64,000 nucleotides of DNA from Variovorax paradoxus (GTDB lineage: Bacteria > Pseudomonadota > Gammaproteobacteria > Burkholderiales > Burkholderiaceae_C). The notes beneath the pieces were generated by a model that saw only the letters and a list, made by a program, of their open reading frames with translations, was not told where the DNA came from and ran no database searches. The position numbers were made by a program, and so were the translations under genes. How positions within the stretch are numbered: the stretch's first letter is position 1; each line of letters opens with the position of its first letter. Positions 8,227 to 18,106 of the stretch are shown piece after piece. The stretch lies in NCBI RefSeq assembly GCF_009755665.1, contig NZ_CP046622.1, positions 1,240,001 through 1,304,000 on the forward strand, given 5' to 3'.

Positions 8227-10398
8227 ATGTCTGTCTCCACCCACGGCCTTCGCGTCCATCGCGGCCCGCAAGTGCTTCGCGCTGCGGTGGAGCTGTTCTC
8301 GTCGATGCGGTTCGCGATTGCGCTGCTCACGGTCATCTGCATCGCATCGATCATCGGCACCGTGCTCAAGCAGCACGAGCCGATTAACAACTACATCAAC
8401 CAGTTCGGTCCGTTCTGGGCCGAGCTGTTTCGCACGGCCAAGCTCGATTCGGTCTACAGCGCCTGGTGGTTCCTGCTGATCCTGCTTTTCCTGGTGATCA
8501 GCACGTCGCTCTGCATTGCGCGCAACACGCCGCGCATTTTTGTGGACCTGAAGACCTTCAAGGAAAACATCCGCGCGCAGAGTCTCAAGGCCTTTGGCCA
8601 GCGCGCTGAAAACCAGCTTGCCGAGGAGCCCGCCGCGGCGGCCAACCGCATCGGCCAACTGCTGGTGAGCGGCGGCTGGAAGGTCAAGCTGCAGCAGCGC
8701 GAAGCCGTGGACGGCCAGACGGGAGCCGGCTGGATGGTTGCCGCGCGTGCCGGCGGGGCCCACAAGCTGGGCTACATCGCCGCGCACAGCGCGATCGTGC
8801 TGGTGTGCATCGGCGGCCTGCTCGACGGCGACCTGGTGGTGCGTGCCCAGACCTGGTTCAACGGCAAGAGCGTGTTCACCGGCGGCGGCATGATTGCCGA
8901 CGTGCCGCCGCAGCACCGGCTGTCGCCCCGCAACCCGACCTTCCGCGGCAACATCCTGGTGCCCGAAGGCGGGCAGGGCAGCGTGGCCATCCTGCAGCAG
9001 TCGGACGGCGTGCTGCTGCAGGAGCTGCCGTTCTCGATCGAGCTCAAGAAGTTCATCGTCGACTACTACTCGACCGGCATGCCCAAGCTGTTTGCGAGCG
9101 AGGTGGTGCTGCACGACCGCGAGACCGGTGCCCAGGTGCCCGCGCGCATCGAGGTCAATCATCCGGCCAGCTACAAGGGCGTGGAAATCTACCAGTCGAG
9201 CTTCGATGACGGCGGCTCCAAGGTAAAGCTCAAGGCGGTGCCGATGGCGGCCGCCGCCAAACCTTTCGAAGTCGATGGCGTCATCGGCGGGCCGAGCACC
9301 GAAATTACCAACGGCAAGGAAAAGCTCACGCTCGAATACGCCGCGCTGCGCGTGATCAACGTCGAGAATTTTGCCGACGGCGGTGCCATGGGCAGCGGCG
9401 CCGACGTACGCAAGGTCGACCTGCGCCACGACATCGAATCGCGCCTGGGCGCCGCCAACAAGACCACCAAGCCGAAGGTGCTGCGCAACATCGGCCCGAG
9501 CATCGGCTACAAGCTGCGCGACGCCGCGGGCCAGGCGCGCGAGTACCAGAACTACATGGTGCCGGTCGACACGGGTGACGGCCAGCCGGTGTTCCTGCTC
9601 GGCATGCGCGAAAAGCCCGAAGAGCCGTTCCGCTACCTTCGCGTGCCGGCCGACGAGCAGGGCAGCATGGACAGCTTCGTGCGCATGCGCGCTTCGCTGG
9701 CCGACGCCGACACCCGCGCGCGTGCCGTCGAGCGCTACATCGCCAAGGCCGTCGATCCGAAGCGGCCCGAAATGGCCGAGCAGCTGAGCGTTTCGGCTGC
9801 GCGTGCTCTCGCGCTCTTTGCCGGCAGTGAGCGTGCGAAGGCCGACGCCAGCACGCAGGGAGGCTGGCAGGCCATCGCGGAATTCATGGAAGCCAACGTG
9901 CCCGAGCCTGAGCGCGAACGTGCCGGCGCGGTGCTGGTGCGCATCCTGAACGACGTGCTGTTCGAGCTGCTCAACCTCAGCCGCGAAAGCGCGGGGCTCG
10001 CGGCCTTGCCGCGCGACGACAAGGCGCAGGCCTTTCTCACGCAGGCGGTGCTGGCCATCAGCGACGCGCATTTCTATCCGGCGCCAGTCGCGATGATGAT
10101 GACCGACTTCACCCAGGTGCAGGCCAGCGTCTTCCAGGTGGCGCGTGCGCCCGGAAAGAACGTGGTCTATCTGGGCTGCCTGTTGCTGATCGTCGGAATT
10201 TTTGCCATGCTGTACGTGCGCGAGCGCCGGCTCTGGGTGTGGCTGGCACCCGCCGGCACGAGCGCAGGAGACAACACCACCACGGCTGCCACGATGGCCT
10301 TCTCGGTCAATCGCAAGACGATTGACAGCGATCGCGAGTTCGAGCACCTCAAGCACAAACTGCTTGCCTTGAAAAAAGAAGGACCGGCGTCGCCATGA
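8227..10398 (+). CDS. resB: Cytochrome c biogenesis protein ResB (System II)
   Basis: A 723-residue membrane protein of the ResB/Ccs1 family. With CcsA/CcsB it exports heme and attaches it to apocytochrome CXXCH motifs at the periplasmic face. Predicted transmembrane segments lie at about 28-46, 78-98 and 180-200. A large periplasmic domain follows, with a last segment near residue 640-660 (VVYLGCLLLIVGIFAMLY). The stop overlaps the ATG of the next gene, so both are made as one unit. Location next to a c-type cytochrome supports the assignment. A long antisense frame across it is a composition artefact. Confidence 0.94.
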   Translation: MSVSTHGLRVHRGPQVLRAAVELFSSMRFAIALLTVICIASIIGTVLKQHEPINNYINQFGPFWAELFRTAKLDSVYSAWWFLLILLFLVISTSLCIARNTPRIFVDLKTFKENIRAQSLKAFGQRAENQLAEEPAAAANRIGQLLVSGGWKVKLQQREAVDGQTGAGWMVAARAGGAHKLGYIAAHSAIVLVCIGGLLDGDLVVRAQTWFNGKSVFTGGGMIADVPPQHRLSPRNPTFRGNILVPEGGQGSVAILQQSDGVLLQELPFSIELKKFIVDYYSTGMPKLFASEVVLHDRETGAQVPARIEVNHPASYKGVEIYQSSFDDGGSKVKLKAVPMAAAAKPFEVDGVIGGPSTEITNGKEKLTLEYAALRVINVENFADGGAMGSGADVRKVDLRHDIESRLGAANKTTKPKVLRNIGPSIGYKLRDAAGQAREYQNYMVPVDTGDGQPVFLLGMREKPEEPFRYLRVPADEQGSMDSFVRMRASLADADTRARAVERYIAKAVDPKRPEMAEQLSVSAARALALFAGSERAKADASTQGGWQAIAEFMEANVPEPERERAGAVLVRILNDVLFELLNLSRESAGLAALPRDDKAQAFLTQAVLAISDAHFYPAPVAMMMTDFTQVQASVFQVARAPGKNVVYLGCLLLIVGIFAMLYVRERRLWVWLAPAGTSAGDNTTTAATMAFSVNRKTIDSDREFEHLKHKLLALKKEGPASP

Positions 10399-11711
10399 AC
10401 ACCACCACCCTCACGCTCAACGAAAGCTGGTTTTCGCGCCGCAACCTCTTCGACTGGGTGTTCGCGGCACTGGTGCTTGCCGGGGGCCTTTTCGCCTTTG
10501 TGCGGTATGCGGGCGCTATGGATTCGTACGAGAAGCCCATCCTCGTCGCCGCAATGATTTCCGTCGTTGCCATCGGCTGGTTCTGGCGTCCGCTGCGGGT
10601 GCTCGCCATCGTCGTGGCGGCGGCTTCGCTGCTGGCCATCGGCTCCTACCAGGGCGACCTGGCGCGTGCCGACACGGTGTTCTGGCTCAAGTATTTCCTG
10701 TCGAGCCAGTCGGCCATTCTCTGGATGAGCGTGCTGTTCTTCATGAGCACGCTGTTCTACTGGCTTGGTTTCTTCGGCGGCAAGCAGGGCGACACCTTCG
10801 AGCTGATCGGCTCGCGCCTCACATGGGCCGCCATTGCCATGGCGCTCATCGGCACCATGGTGCGCTGGTACGAAAGCCACCTGATCGGACCGGACATCGG
10901 GCACATCCCGGTCAGCAACCTGTATGAAGTGTTCGTGCTGTTCTGCTGGCTCACCGCGGCGTTCTACCTGTACTTCGAAGCGCGCTATGGCACCCGGGCG
11001 CTCGGCGCGTTCGTCATGCTGGTGGTGAGCGCGGCCGTCGGCTTCCTGCTCTGGTACACGCTGGTGCGCAATGCACACGAGATCCAGCCGCTGGTGCCCG
11101 CGCTGCAGAGCTGGTGGATGAAGCTGCATGTGCCGGCCAACTTCATCGGCTACGGCACTTTCGCGCTTGCGGCCATGGTGGCCTTCGCCTACCTGGTGAA
11201 GGAACAGGCGGGCGAAACCCGCTGGTACAAGCTCACGCCGATCTGGCTTTTGGGCGTGGCGCTGTGCTTTGTGCCGGTGGCCTTCCGCCAGCGCGTGCAA
11301 GAGGCCGGCGGCAGCTACTGGGTAATTTATGCGGGCATCTCCGCACTCATCGCGGCGGGTATTCTGCTCGGGCGCAAGCGCATTGCGGCAAGGCTCCCCG
11401 CCAACGAGGTGCTCGACGACGTGATGTACAAGTCGATCACCGTCGGCTTTGCCTTCTTCACCATTGCCACCGTGCTGGGCGCCCTGTGGGCGGCCGACGC
11501 CTGGGGCGGCTATTGGAGTTGGGACCCGAAGGAAACCTGGGCGCTGATCGTCTGGCTCAATTACGCGGCCTGGCTGCACATGCGGCTGGTCAAGGGATTG
11601 CGCGGCACCGTAGCGGCCTGGTGGGCGCTGGCCGGCCTGGCGGTCACCACCTTTGCCTTCCTGGGCGTGAACATGTTCCTGAGCGGACTGCACAGCTACG
11701 GCACCTTGTAG
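10395..11711 (+). CDS. ccsB: Cytochrome c biogenesis protein CcsB/CcsA (heme handling)
   Basis: A 438-residue polytopic membrane protein with the signature tryptophan-rich WWD motif of heme handling proteins, WGGYWSWDPKETWAL, near residues 370-385, and flanking histidines (LHMRLV). It works with ResB to carry heme across the membrane and ligate it to c-type cytochromes. The start ATG overlaps the resB stop codon (ATGA). About 118 bases, including a seven-base inverted repeat, separate it from msrP. Confidence 0.94.
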   Translation: MNTTTLTLNESWFSRRNLFDWVFAALVLAGGLFAFVRYAGAMDSYEKPILVAAMISVVAIGWFWRPLRVLAIVVAAASLLAIGSYQGDLARADTVFWLKYFLSSQSAILWMSVLFFMSTLFYWLGFFGGKQGDTFELIGSRLTWAAIAMALIGTMVRWYESHLIGPDIGHIPVSNLYEVFVLFCWLTAAFYLYFEARYGTRALGAFVMLVVSAAVGFLLWYTLVRNAHEIQPLVPALQSWWMKLHVPANFIGYGTFALAAMVAFAYLVKEQAGETRWYKLTPIWLLGVALCFVPVAFRQRVQEAGGSYWVIYAGISALIAAGILLGRKRIAARLPANEVLDDVMYKSITVGFAFFTIATVLGALWAADAWGGYWSWDPKETWALIVWLNYAAWLHMRLVKGLRGTVAAWWALAGLAVTTFAFLGVNMFLSGLHSYGTL

Positions 11712-11747
11712 CCCCGGCTGCCGACTTTTTCGCGAAGAATGGAATCC

Positions 11748-11766
11748 ACGCGCAGCGATTGCGCGT
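11748..11766. repeat. Inverted repeat between ccsB and msrP
   Basis: ACGCGCA (11748-11754) and TGCGCGT (11760-11766) form a perfect seven-base inverted repeat with a five-base spacer. It lacks a T-tract, so it may be a weak terminator of the ccs unit or an operator for msrPQ. Confidence 0.35.
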
Positions 11767-11829
11767 AACCGAATCAGGGAATTGCTCGAACTACCCTGAG
11801 CACAACGATTCACGCGAAAGGCCATCACC

Positions 11830-12840
<1,011 letters not shown>

Positions 12841-12874
12841 GCCCGAGCCTGTCTCGCCACTCAGCCTTTGCGCC

Positions 12875-13540
12875 ATGAACAAGCTGCTCATGCATCCGGC
12901 GGCCAAGCCGGTGGTCTTCTTGCTGTGCCTGCTGCCGTTCGCGTGGCTGACCTACGGCGCCTTCACTGACGGGCTGGGCGCGAACCCGGCCGAGTTTTTG
13001 ATCCGCGCTACGGGCGACTGGACGTTGCGCTTCATCTGCATCGTGCTGGCCGTGACGCCGCTGCGCGTGATGACCAAGGCCAACGCGCTCGCGCGCTTTC
13101 GCCGCATGCTGGGACTGTTTGCGTACTTCTACGTGGTGGTGCACCTGCTGTGCTACAGCTGGTTCGACATGGGCTTCGAGTGGGCCGACATCGCCAAGGA
13201 CATCGCCAAGCGTCCGTTCATCCTGGTGGGGTTCTCGGCCTTCGTGCTGCTGACGCCGCTGGCTGCCACCTCGTTCAACCGCGCGATCAAGGCACTGGGT
13301 GCCAAGCGCTGGCAAATGCTGCACAAGGCGGTCTACCTGATCGCCGGCCTCGGCCTGCTGCACTTCTTCTGGATGCGCGCGGGCAAGAACAACTTTGCCG
13401 AGGTGTTCGTCTACGCGACGATCGTCGCGGTGCTGCTGGGGTGGCGCGTGTGGAACTCCGCGAACAAGCGCAAGCCGAAGCCTTCGGCCGGCGCTCGCGA
13501 CGGCACCGAGAAGTCGCTGCGCAGCAGCAGCGCCGGCTGA
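12875..13540 (+). CDS. msrQ: Heme-binding membrane subunit MsrQ
   Basis: A 221-residue inner-membrane protein (formerly YedZ) of the ferric-reductase-like family that passes electrons from the respiratory chain to MsrP. About six hydrophobic segments are seen. Conserved histidines for heme binding are in VVHLLCY, MLHKAVYL and LLHFFWMR. A basic, serine-rich tail ends the protein. It lies directly after msrP. Its stop codon is part of a hairpin stem that also contains the stop codon of convergent lysA. Confidence 0.94.
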   Translation: MNKLLMHPAAKPVVFLLCLLPFAWLTYGAFTDGLGANPAEFLIRATGDWTLRFICIVLAVTPLRVMTKANALARFRRMLGLFAYFYVVVHLLCYSWFDMGFEWADIAKDIAKRPFILVGFSAFVLLTPLAATSFNRAIKALGAKRWQMLHKAVYLIAGLGLLHFFWMRAGKNNFAEVFVYATIVAVLLGWRVWNSANKRKPKPSAGARDGTEKSLRSSSAG

Positions 13541-13552
13541 TGCGGATCAGCC
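13535..13552. terminator. Hairpin formed by the stop codons of msrQ and lysA
   Basis: GGCTGAT (13535-13541) pairs perfectly with ATCAGCC (13546-13552) around a GCGG loop. The msrQ stop TGA (13538-13540) and the lysA stop (TCA at 13547-13549 on the plus strand) pair with each other. It may serve as a compact bidirectional terminator or RNA 3' end, although a T-tract is missing. Confidence 0.5.
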
Positions 13553-14827
13553 CTCGATCCGCTCGCTGCGCAGCTGGTCTTCCATCGTCTCGCGGCGACG
13601 GATCAGCGTGGCGCTCTGGCCGCTGACCAGCACTTCGGCCGCCCGGCCGCGCGTGTTGTAGTTGCTGGCCATGCTCATGCAATAGGCGCCTGCCGACAGC
13701 ACCCCCAGCAGGTCGCCGGACACCACGTTGAGCGCGCGGTCGCGGCCGATCCAGTCGCCGCTTTCGCAGACCGGGCCGACCACGTCGTAGACCGGAGCGC
13801 TGCCGGTGCGGATGCGCAGCGGCACGATCTGCTGGAACGCCTGGTACATCGCAGGCCTGGGCAGGTCGTTCATTGCCGCATCGACGATGCAGAAGTTCTT
13901 GTCTTCGCCGGGCTTGGTGTAGAGCACCTCGGTCACGCACACGCCTGCATTGCCGACCAGCGAACGGCCCGGCTCGATGACCAGCTTGCGCCGCCCGAAG
14001 CCGCGGGCATCGAGCCGCGCGAGCAACTGCTGCCAGAGCGCATCGGCCTTGGGTGGCACTTCGCCGTTGTAGTCGATACCCAGGCCGCCGCCGAAATCCA
14101 GGTGATGGATAGGCACGCCGGCCGCCTCGATGGCTTCGACCAGGTCGAGTATCCGGTCGCAGGCATCCAGGTAGGGCGAGGCTTCTGTGATCTGCGAGCC
14201 GATGTGGCAGTCGATGCCCACCACCTCGAGCCCCGGCAGCCTGGCCGCGTGGCAATAGGCCTCGACCGCCCGGTCGTGGGCAATGCCGAACTTGTTGCCC
14301 TTGAGGCCGGTGGAAATGTAAGGGTGCGTCTTCGGATCGACGTTCGGGTTGATGCGGATGCTGATTGGCGCGCGGCGCCCTTCGGCCTGCGCTACTTCGT
14401 TGAGCACGTCGAGCTCGGCTTCGCTCTCCACGTTGAAGCAGGCAATGCCGGCCGCGAGCGCCTGCCGCATTTCGGCGCGGGTCTTGCCCACGCCTGAGAA
14501 GATGATTTTTGCCGGATCGGCGCCCACGGCCAGCACACGCGCCAGCTCGCCGCCCGAAACGATGTCGAATCCGCAGCCCGCCTCGGCGAACACGCGCAGC
14601 ACGCCGAGCGATGAATTTGCCTTCATCGCATAGCAGATCAGGGCTTCGCGGCCCTCGAATCCGCGCTGGTAGGCCGCCAACGCGTCCAGCATCCATTGCT
14701 TCGAATAGACGAACAGGGGGGTGCCGTGTTCGCGGGCGAGGGCGTCAAGGCTCAAACCCTCGACGTAGAGCGCGCCGTCGCGATGCGCGATGTGCGGGTG
14801 GCCGGGAAGCAGAGGGGCGTTCGTCAC
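13547..14827 (-). CDS. lysA: Diaminopimelate decarboxylase
   Basis: A 426-residue PLP enzyme of the alanine-racemase-fold group IV decarboxylases that converts meso-diaminopimelate to L-lysine, the last step of lysine synthesis. The PLP lysine is Lys69 in CYAMKAN. The C-terminal active-site motif is CESGDWIGRDR. The start codon is GTG (14825-14827) and overlaps the stop of lptM in a GTGA junction, so translation is probably coupled. The pairing of lysA with a small LptM-type lipoprotein and divergent cyaY is a common proteobacterial arrangement. Confidence 0.97.
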   Translation of the reverse strand: MTNAPLLPGHPHIAHRDGALYVEGLSLDALAREHGTPLFVYSKQWMLDALAAYQRGFEGREALICYAMKANSSLGVLRVFAEAGCGFDIVSGGELARVLAVGADPAKIIFSGVGKTRAEMRQALAAGIACFNVESEAELDVLNEVAQAEGRRAPISIRINPNVDPKTHPYISTGLKGNKFGIAHDRAVEAYCHAARLPGLEVVGIDCHIGSQITEASPYLDACDRILDLVEAIEAAGVPIHHLDFGGGLGIDYNGEVPPKADALWQQLLARLDARGFGRRKLVIEPGRSLVGNAGVCVTEVLYTKPGEDKNFCIVDAAMNDLPRPAMYQAFQQIVPLRIRTGSAPVYDVVGPVCESGDWIGRDRALNVVSGDLLGVLSAGAYCMSMASNYNTRGRAAEVLVSGQSATLIRRRETMEDQLRSERIEG

Positions 14828-15102
14828 TTCGGCACTCCGGGGCTGGTGGCATTGCCGGTTGCTGCAGCCGGCGCACTGCTGGCCGCAGCGGGCTTGGGTG
14901 CTGCTTCAGCGTCGGCAGCGCGCGAGCCGCCTGGCGTGAGCAGCTGCGGCAGGGTGGCGCGCTGGGCGGCCGCCGGATCGGTCGGTAGATAGAGCGGCCC
15001 ACGCTGCCCGCAAGCGCCCAAAGCACCCGCCACTGCAGCGATGCAGACCATGAGCGCAGCGCGGCTGGAGGCGCTCACTAGAATTTGACGAACATTCAAC
15101 AT
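14824..15102 (-). CDS. lptM: LptM-like small lipoprotein (YifL family)
   Basis: A 92-residue protein with a lipoprotein signal peptide and lipobox GACG (Cys31), followed by the family hallmark GQRGPLYLP and a Pro/Ala-rich tail. LptM helps the LptDE lipopolysaccharide translocon mature at the outer membrane. The ATG at 15102 gives a 30-residue signal peptide. An internal ATG at 15051 would still give a usable one, and a longer frame to 15171 overlaps cyaY. Its 3' end overlaps the GTG start of lysA. Confidence 0.85.
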   Translation of the reverse strand: MLNVRQILVSASSRAALMVCIAAVAGALGACGQRGPLYLPTDPAAAQRATLPQLLTPGGSRAADAEAAPKPAAASSAPAAATGNATSPGVPK

Positions 15103-15114
15103 AGCGAAATTGTA

Positions 15115-15447
15115 ATGACCGACTCCGAATACATGGACCGCGCCGAAGCCGCGCTCGCCGCCATCGAGCAAGGCTGCGATCGCATCAACGATGCAACCGA
15201 CGCAGACATAGACAACCAGCGGGTGGGCGGGATGATCACGATTTCATTCAAGAACGGCAGCCAGTTGATCGTGAACCTGCAGAAACCGCTGCAGGAAATC
15301 TGGCTGGCCGCGCGCTCCGGCGGCTATCACTACCGCTTCGATGGCAAGGCCTGGGTCGACACCAAGACCGGTGAGGAATTTTTCGGCAACCTGTCGCGCG
15401 AGGCGAGCCTGCAAGCCGGGCAGCCGCTGGAGTTTGCGGCCGCCTGA
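15115..15447 (+). CDS. cyaY: Frataxin-like iron-sulfur assembly protein CyaY
   Basis: A 110-residue protein of the frataxin family, which binds iron and modulates Fe-S cluster assembly on IscU. The acidic N-terminal helix (with Asp/Glu-rich [16 protein letters not shown]) and the beta-sheet core with [26 protein letters not shown] are typical. The start is placed at ATG 15115, giving the usual family length. The divergent lptM start lies only 12 bases away. Confidence 0.94.
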   Translation: MTDSEYMDRAEAALAAIEQGCDRINDATDADIDNQRVGGMITISFKNGSQLIVNLQKPLQEIWLAARSGGYHYRFDGKAWVDTKTGEEFFGNLSREASLQAGQPLEFAAA

Positions 15448-15459
15448 CTTTGTTCACCT

Positions 15460-17868
15460 TCAATTCCTGAAGAGGTCGAGGATTCGATTGCGTTCTTCAG
15501 GCGGCGGAGGCGGGCTCACCGGCACGCCGCTCAGTGACTCCGCGGGCGGCGTGGCGGGGGTGTCCACGCCAAGGCTGGAGACACCGCGGCCGGGCGCGTA
15601 GTCGTCGTAGTACCACTCGCCGCCCACGCTCACCACGCCAGCAGGCGGGGTGGTGGAAAGGTCGGTCACGGGCACGCCCTTGATGGCGGTCTCCATGTAG
15701 TTGATCCAGATCGGCAGGCTCAACCCGCCGCCGGTTTCGCGGTCGCCCAGATTGCGCGGCGTGTCGTAGCCGATCCAGGAGATGGCGGTCATGGTGGGCT
15801 GGAAGCCCGCAAACCAGGCGTCGAGCGAGTCGTTGGTGGTGCCGGTCTTGCCGTAGAGGTCGGGCCGCTTGAGCATTGCTTGTGCCTTGGCTGCCGTGCC
15901 GGCGCGCGTAATGGATTGCAGCAGCGAATCCATGATGAAGGCGTTGCGCTGGGGAATGGCCCGGATCGTCTCGTTGAGCAGCGGCGGCTGCTTGTCGACG
16001 AGCACCCGGTCCTTGTGGTCGGTGATGCGGGTCACGAGGTATGGATTGACGCGGTAGCCGCCGTTGGCGAATACCGAGTAGCCCACGGCCATCTGCATCG
16101 GCGTGACCGCGCCGGCGCCCAGTGCCATCGGCAGGTAGGCGGGGTGCTTGTCCTTGTCGAAGCCGAAATTGGTGATCCATTCCTGCGCATAGCGCGTGCC
16201 GATGGATTGCAGGATGCGGATCGACACCAGGTTCTTCGACTTCATCAGCGCGGTGCGCATCGACATCGGGCCGTCGTAGCCGCCGCCGTAGTTCTTGGGC
16301 TCCCAGGGCTGGCCGCCCGTGGTGCCGGCATCGAAGAAGAGCGGTCCGTCGTTGATCACCGTGGAAGGCGTGAAGCCCTTCTCGAGCGCGGCCGAGTAGA
16401 TGAACGGCTTGAAGCTCGAACCCGGCTGGCGCCAGGCCTGCGTGACGTGGTTGAACTTGTTCTTGCCGAAGTCGAAGCCGCCCACCAGTGCCTTGATGGC
16501 GCCGTCGCGCGGGTCCATGGCGACGAAGGCGCCTTCCACTTCGGGCAACTGGGTGATTTCCCAGGTGTTCTTGGGCGTCTTCACCACGCGGATCACCGCG
16601 CCGCGGCGAATCTTGATGTTGGGCGGCGCTTTGTCGGAAAGGCCTGATTGCGCCGGCTTGAGGCCTTCTCCGGTGATCTGCACCGGGTCGCCGTTGCCGC
16701 GGACGGCCGAGATTTCCTTGGCGCTGGCCTTGAGCACCACGGCCGACATCACGTCGCCGTTGTCGGGGTGGTCGGTCAGTGCGTCGTCCACGGCTTCGTC
16801 GAGTTCCTTTGGGTCGCTGGGGAGATCGACGAATTTCTCGGGCCCGCGATAGATCTGGCGCCGCTCGTAGTCCATGATGCCTTTACGCAGCGCCTTGTAT
16901 GCGGCGGCCTGGTCGGCGGCCACCAGCGATGTGTACACCTTCAGGCCGCGAGTGTAGGTGCTGTCGCCGTATTGCGCATACATCAGCTGGCGCACGGTTT
17001 CCGCCACGTACTCGGCGTGCAGGCGGTTCGGGTCCGCCGCGTCACGCAGGTGCAGCTCTTCCTTCTTGGCCTGGGCGGCCTGCTCGGCCGTAATGAAGCC
17101 CGCGTCCTGCATGCGGTCGATCACGTAGAACTGGCGTCCGCGCGCCCGCTGCGGGTTGTTGACCGGGTTGTTGGCGCCCGGTGCCTTCGGCAGGCCGGCC
17201 AGCATGGCGGCTTCCGCGATGGAAAGGTCCTGCAGCGGTTTGCCGAAATACGCTTCGGACGCCGCGGCAAAGCCGTACGCGCGGTTGCCCAGGTAGATCT
17301 GGTTCAGGTAGATCTCGAAGATCTGGTCCTTGGTAAGCAGGTGCTCCAGCTTGAAGGTAAGCAGCACCTCGTAGATCTTGCGGGTGAGCGTCTTCTCAGA
17401 GCTCAGGTAGACATTGCGCGCCACCTGCATCGTGATGGTCGATGCGCCCTGGCTCTTCACGCGGTTCATGTTGGCCAGGCCTGCGCGCACCATGCCCTTG
17501 TAGTCGACGCCGCCATGATCGTAGAAGCGTGTGTCTTCGGCGGCCAGCACGGCGTCTTTCACCAGCTTGGGAATGGCCGCAATCGGCGTGAGGTTGCGGC
17601 GCTCTTCGCCGAACTCTCCAATCTGGATGCCTTCGGCCGAGAAAACCCGCAGCGGCAGCTTGGGCCGGTAGTCGGACAAGTCGGAGATATCCGGCAAGTT
17701 CGGGTAAGCGACCGCCAAGGCGACTGCGACCACGCACAGAACCGCCAGCACACCGGCCGCGGCAATGCCGAATCCCCAGGCCATGAAGCGCAGCAGCCAT
17801 TTCAGCCAGGCTGGGCGTGCGGGAGAGGGGGTCTTGGCTGGCCCTTTGGGGCGTGAGGTGTCTTGCAT
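15460..17868 (-). CDS. mrcA: Penicillin-binding protein 1A
   Basis: A bifunctional class A penicillin-binding protein of 802 residues that polymerises and cross-links peptidoglycan. It has a cytoplasmic tail, one membrane anchor (about residues 31-55), and a GT51 glycosyltransferase domain with Glu111 in AAEDTRFYDHGG. The transpeptidase domain shows the active-site SXXK (SSFK in PGSSFKPF), SXN (SKN) and KTGT motifs. A GTG at 17886 would add six residues. I favour ATG 17868, because a TATAAT lies so close upstream that a transcript would start at or near the GTG. Adjacent divergent pilM and convergent cyaY give the typical neighbourhood. Confidence 0.95.
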   Translation of the reverse strand: MQDTSRPKGPAKTPSPARPAWLKWLLRFMAWGFGIAAAGVLAVLCVVAVALAVAYPNLPDISDLSDYRPKLPLRVFSAEGIQIGEFGEERRNLTPIAAIPKLVKDAVLAAEDTRFYDHGGVDYKGMVRAGLANMNRVKSQGASTITMQVARNVYLSSEKTLTRKIYEVLLTFKLEHLLTKDQIFEIYLNQIYLGNRAYGFAAASEAYFGKPLQDLSIAEAAMLAGLPKAPGANNPVNNPQRARGRQFYVIDRMQDAGFITAEQAAQAKKEELHLRDAADPNRLHAEYVAETVRQLMYAQYGDSTYTRGLKVYTSLVAADQAAAYKALRKGIMDYERRQIYRGPEKFVDLPSDPKELDEAVDDALTDHPDNGDVMSAVVLKASAKEISAVRGNGDPVQITGEGLKPAQSGLSDKAPPNIKIRRGAVIRVVKTPKNTWEITQLPEVEGAFVAMDPRDGAIKALVGGFDFGKNKFNHVTQAWRQPGSSFKPFIYSAALEKGFTPSTVINDGPLFFDAGTTGGQPWEPKNYGGGYDGPMSMRTALMKSKNLVSIRILQSIGTRYAQEWITNFGFDKDKHPAYLPMALGAGAVTPMQMAVGYSVFANGGYRVNPYLVTRITDHKDRVLVDKQPPLLNETIRAIPQRNAFIMDSLLQSITRAGTAAKAQAMLKRPDLYGKTGTTNDSLDAWFAGFQPTMTAISWIGYDTPRNLGDRETGGGLSLPIWINYMETAIKGVPVTDLSTTPPAGVVSVGGEWYYDDYAPGRGVSSLGVDTPATPPAESLSGVPVSPPPPPEERNRILDLFRN

Positions 17869-17891
17869 GTGGGCCCGGAGAATCACCCGAC

Positions 17892-17897
17892 ATTATA
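17892..17897 (-). promoter_or_regulatory. Perfect -10 hexamer upstream of mrcA
   Basis: On the minus strand the sequence is TATAAT, ending 24 bases before ATG 17868. The -35 region at normal spacing is poor (TCCTCG). If used, transcription would begin near 17885 with a very short leader. Confidence 0.45.
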
Positions 17898-18021
17898 AAA
17901 AGCCGCCCTCTTGCCGAGGACCGAACTTTGGCGCATCGTTGCTGGCTAAACCAAAAGTTACTGAATGTGGCTTCAACGTCACGTTTTGACAACGGTCCCC
18001 GGGTTTGAAGCCCGCCGTTGC

Positions 18022-18050
18022 TTGGTTGCCGGTACGCCTCCTGCTAGCAT
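18022..18050 (+). promoter_or_regulatory. Candidate sigma-70 promoter of the pil operon
   Basis: TTGGTT (18022-18027) and TAGCAT (18045-18050) are 17 bases apart, about 57 bases before the proposed pilM start. A near-perfect 15-base palindrome (18000-18014) lies just upstream and could be a regulatory site. Confidence 0.4.
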
Positions 18051-18106
18051 GCAACCGAACGCAATTTTTTCCATTGGTTACAAATGCAGGGGTAAAGGGA
18101 CCTAAC

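Noticed and set aside
8122..10356. Open frame of about 744 codons antisense to resB
   Set aside because: Same reason: composition-driven shadow of resB, low-complexity His/Arg/Val/Gly content, no ribosome binding site of note.
16648..17856. Open frame of about 402 codons antisense to mrcA
   Set aside because: It mirrors the penicillin-binding protein gene and shows no recognisable domain.
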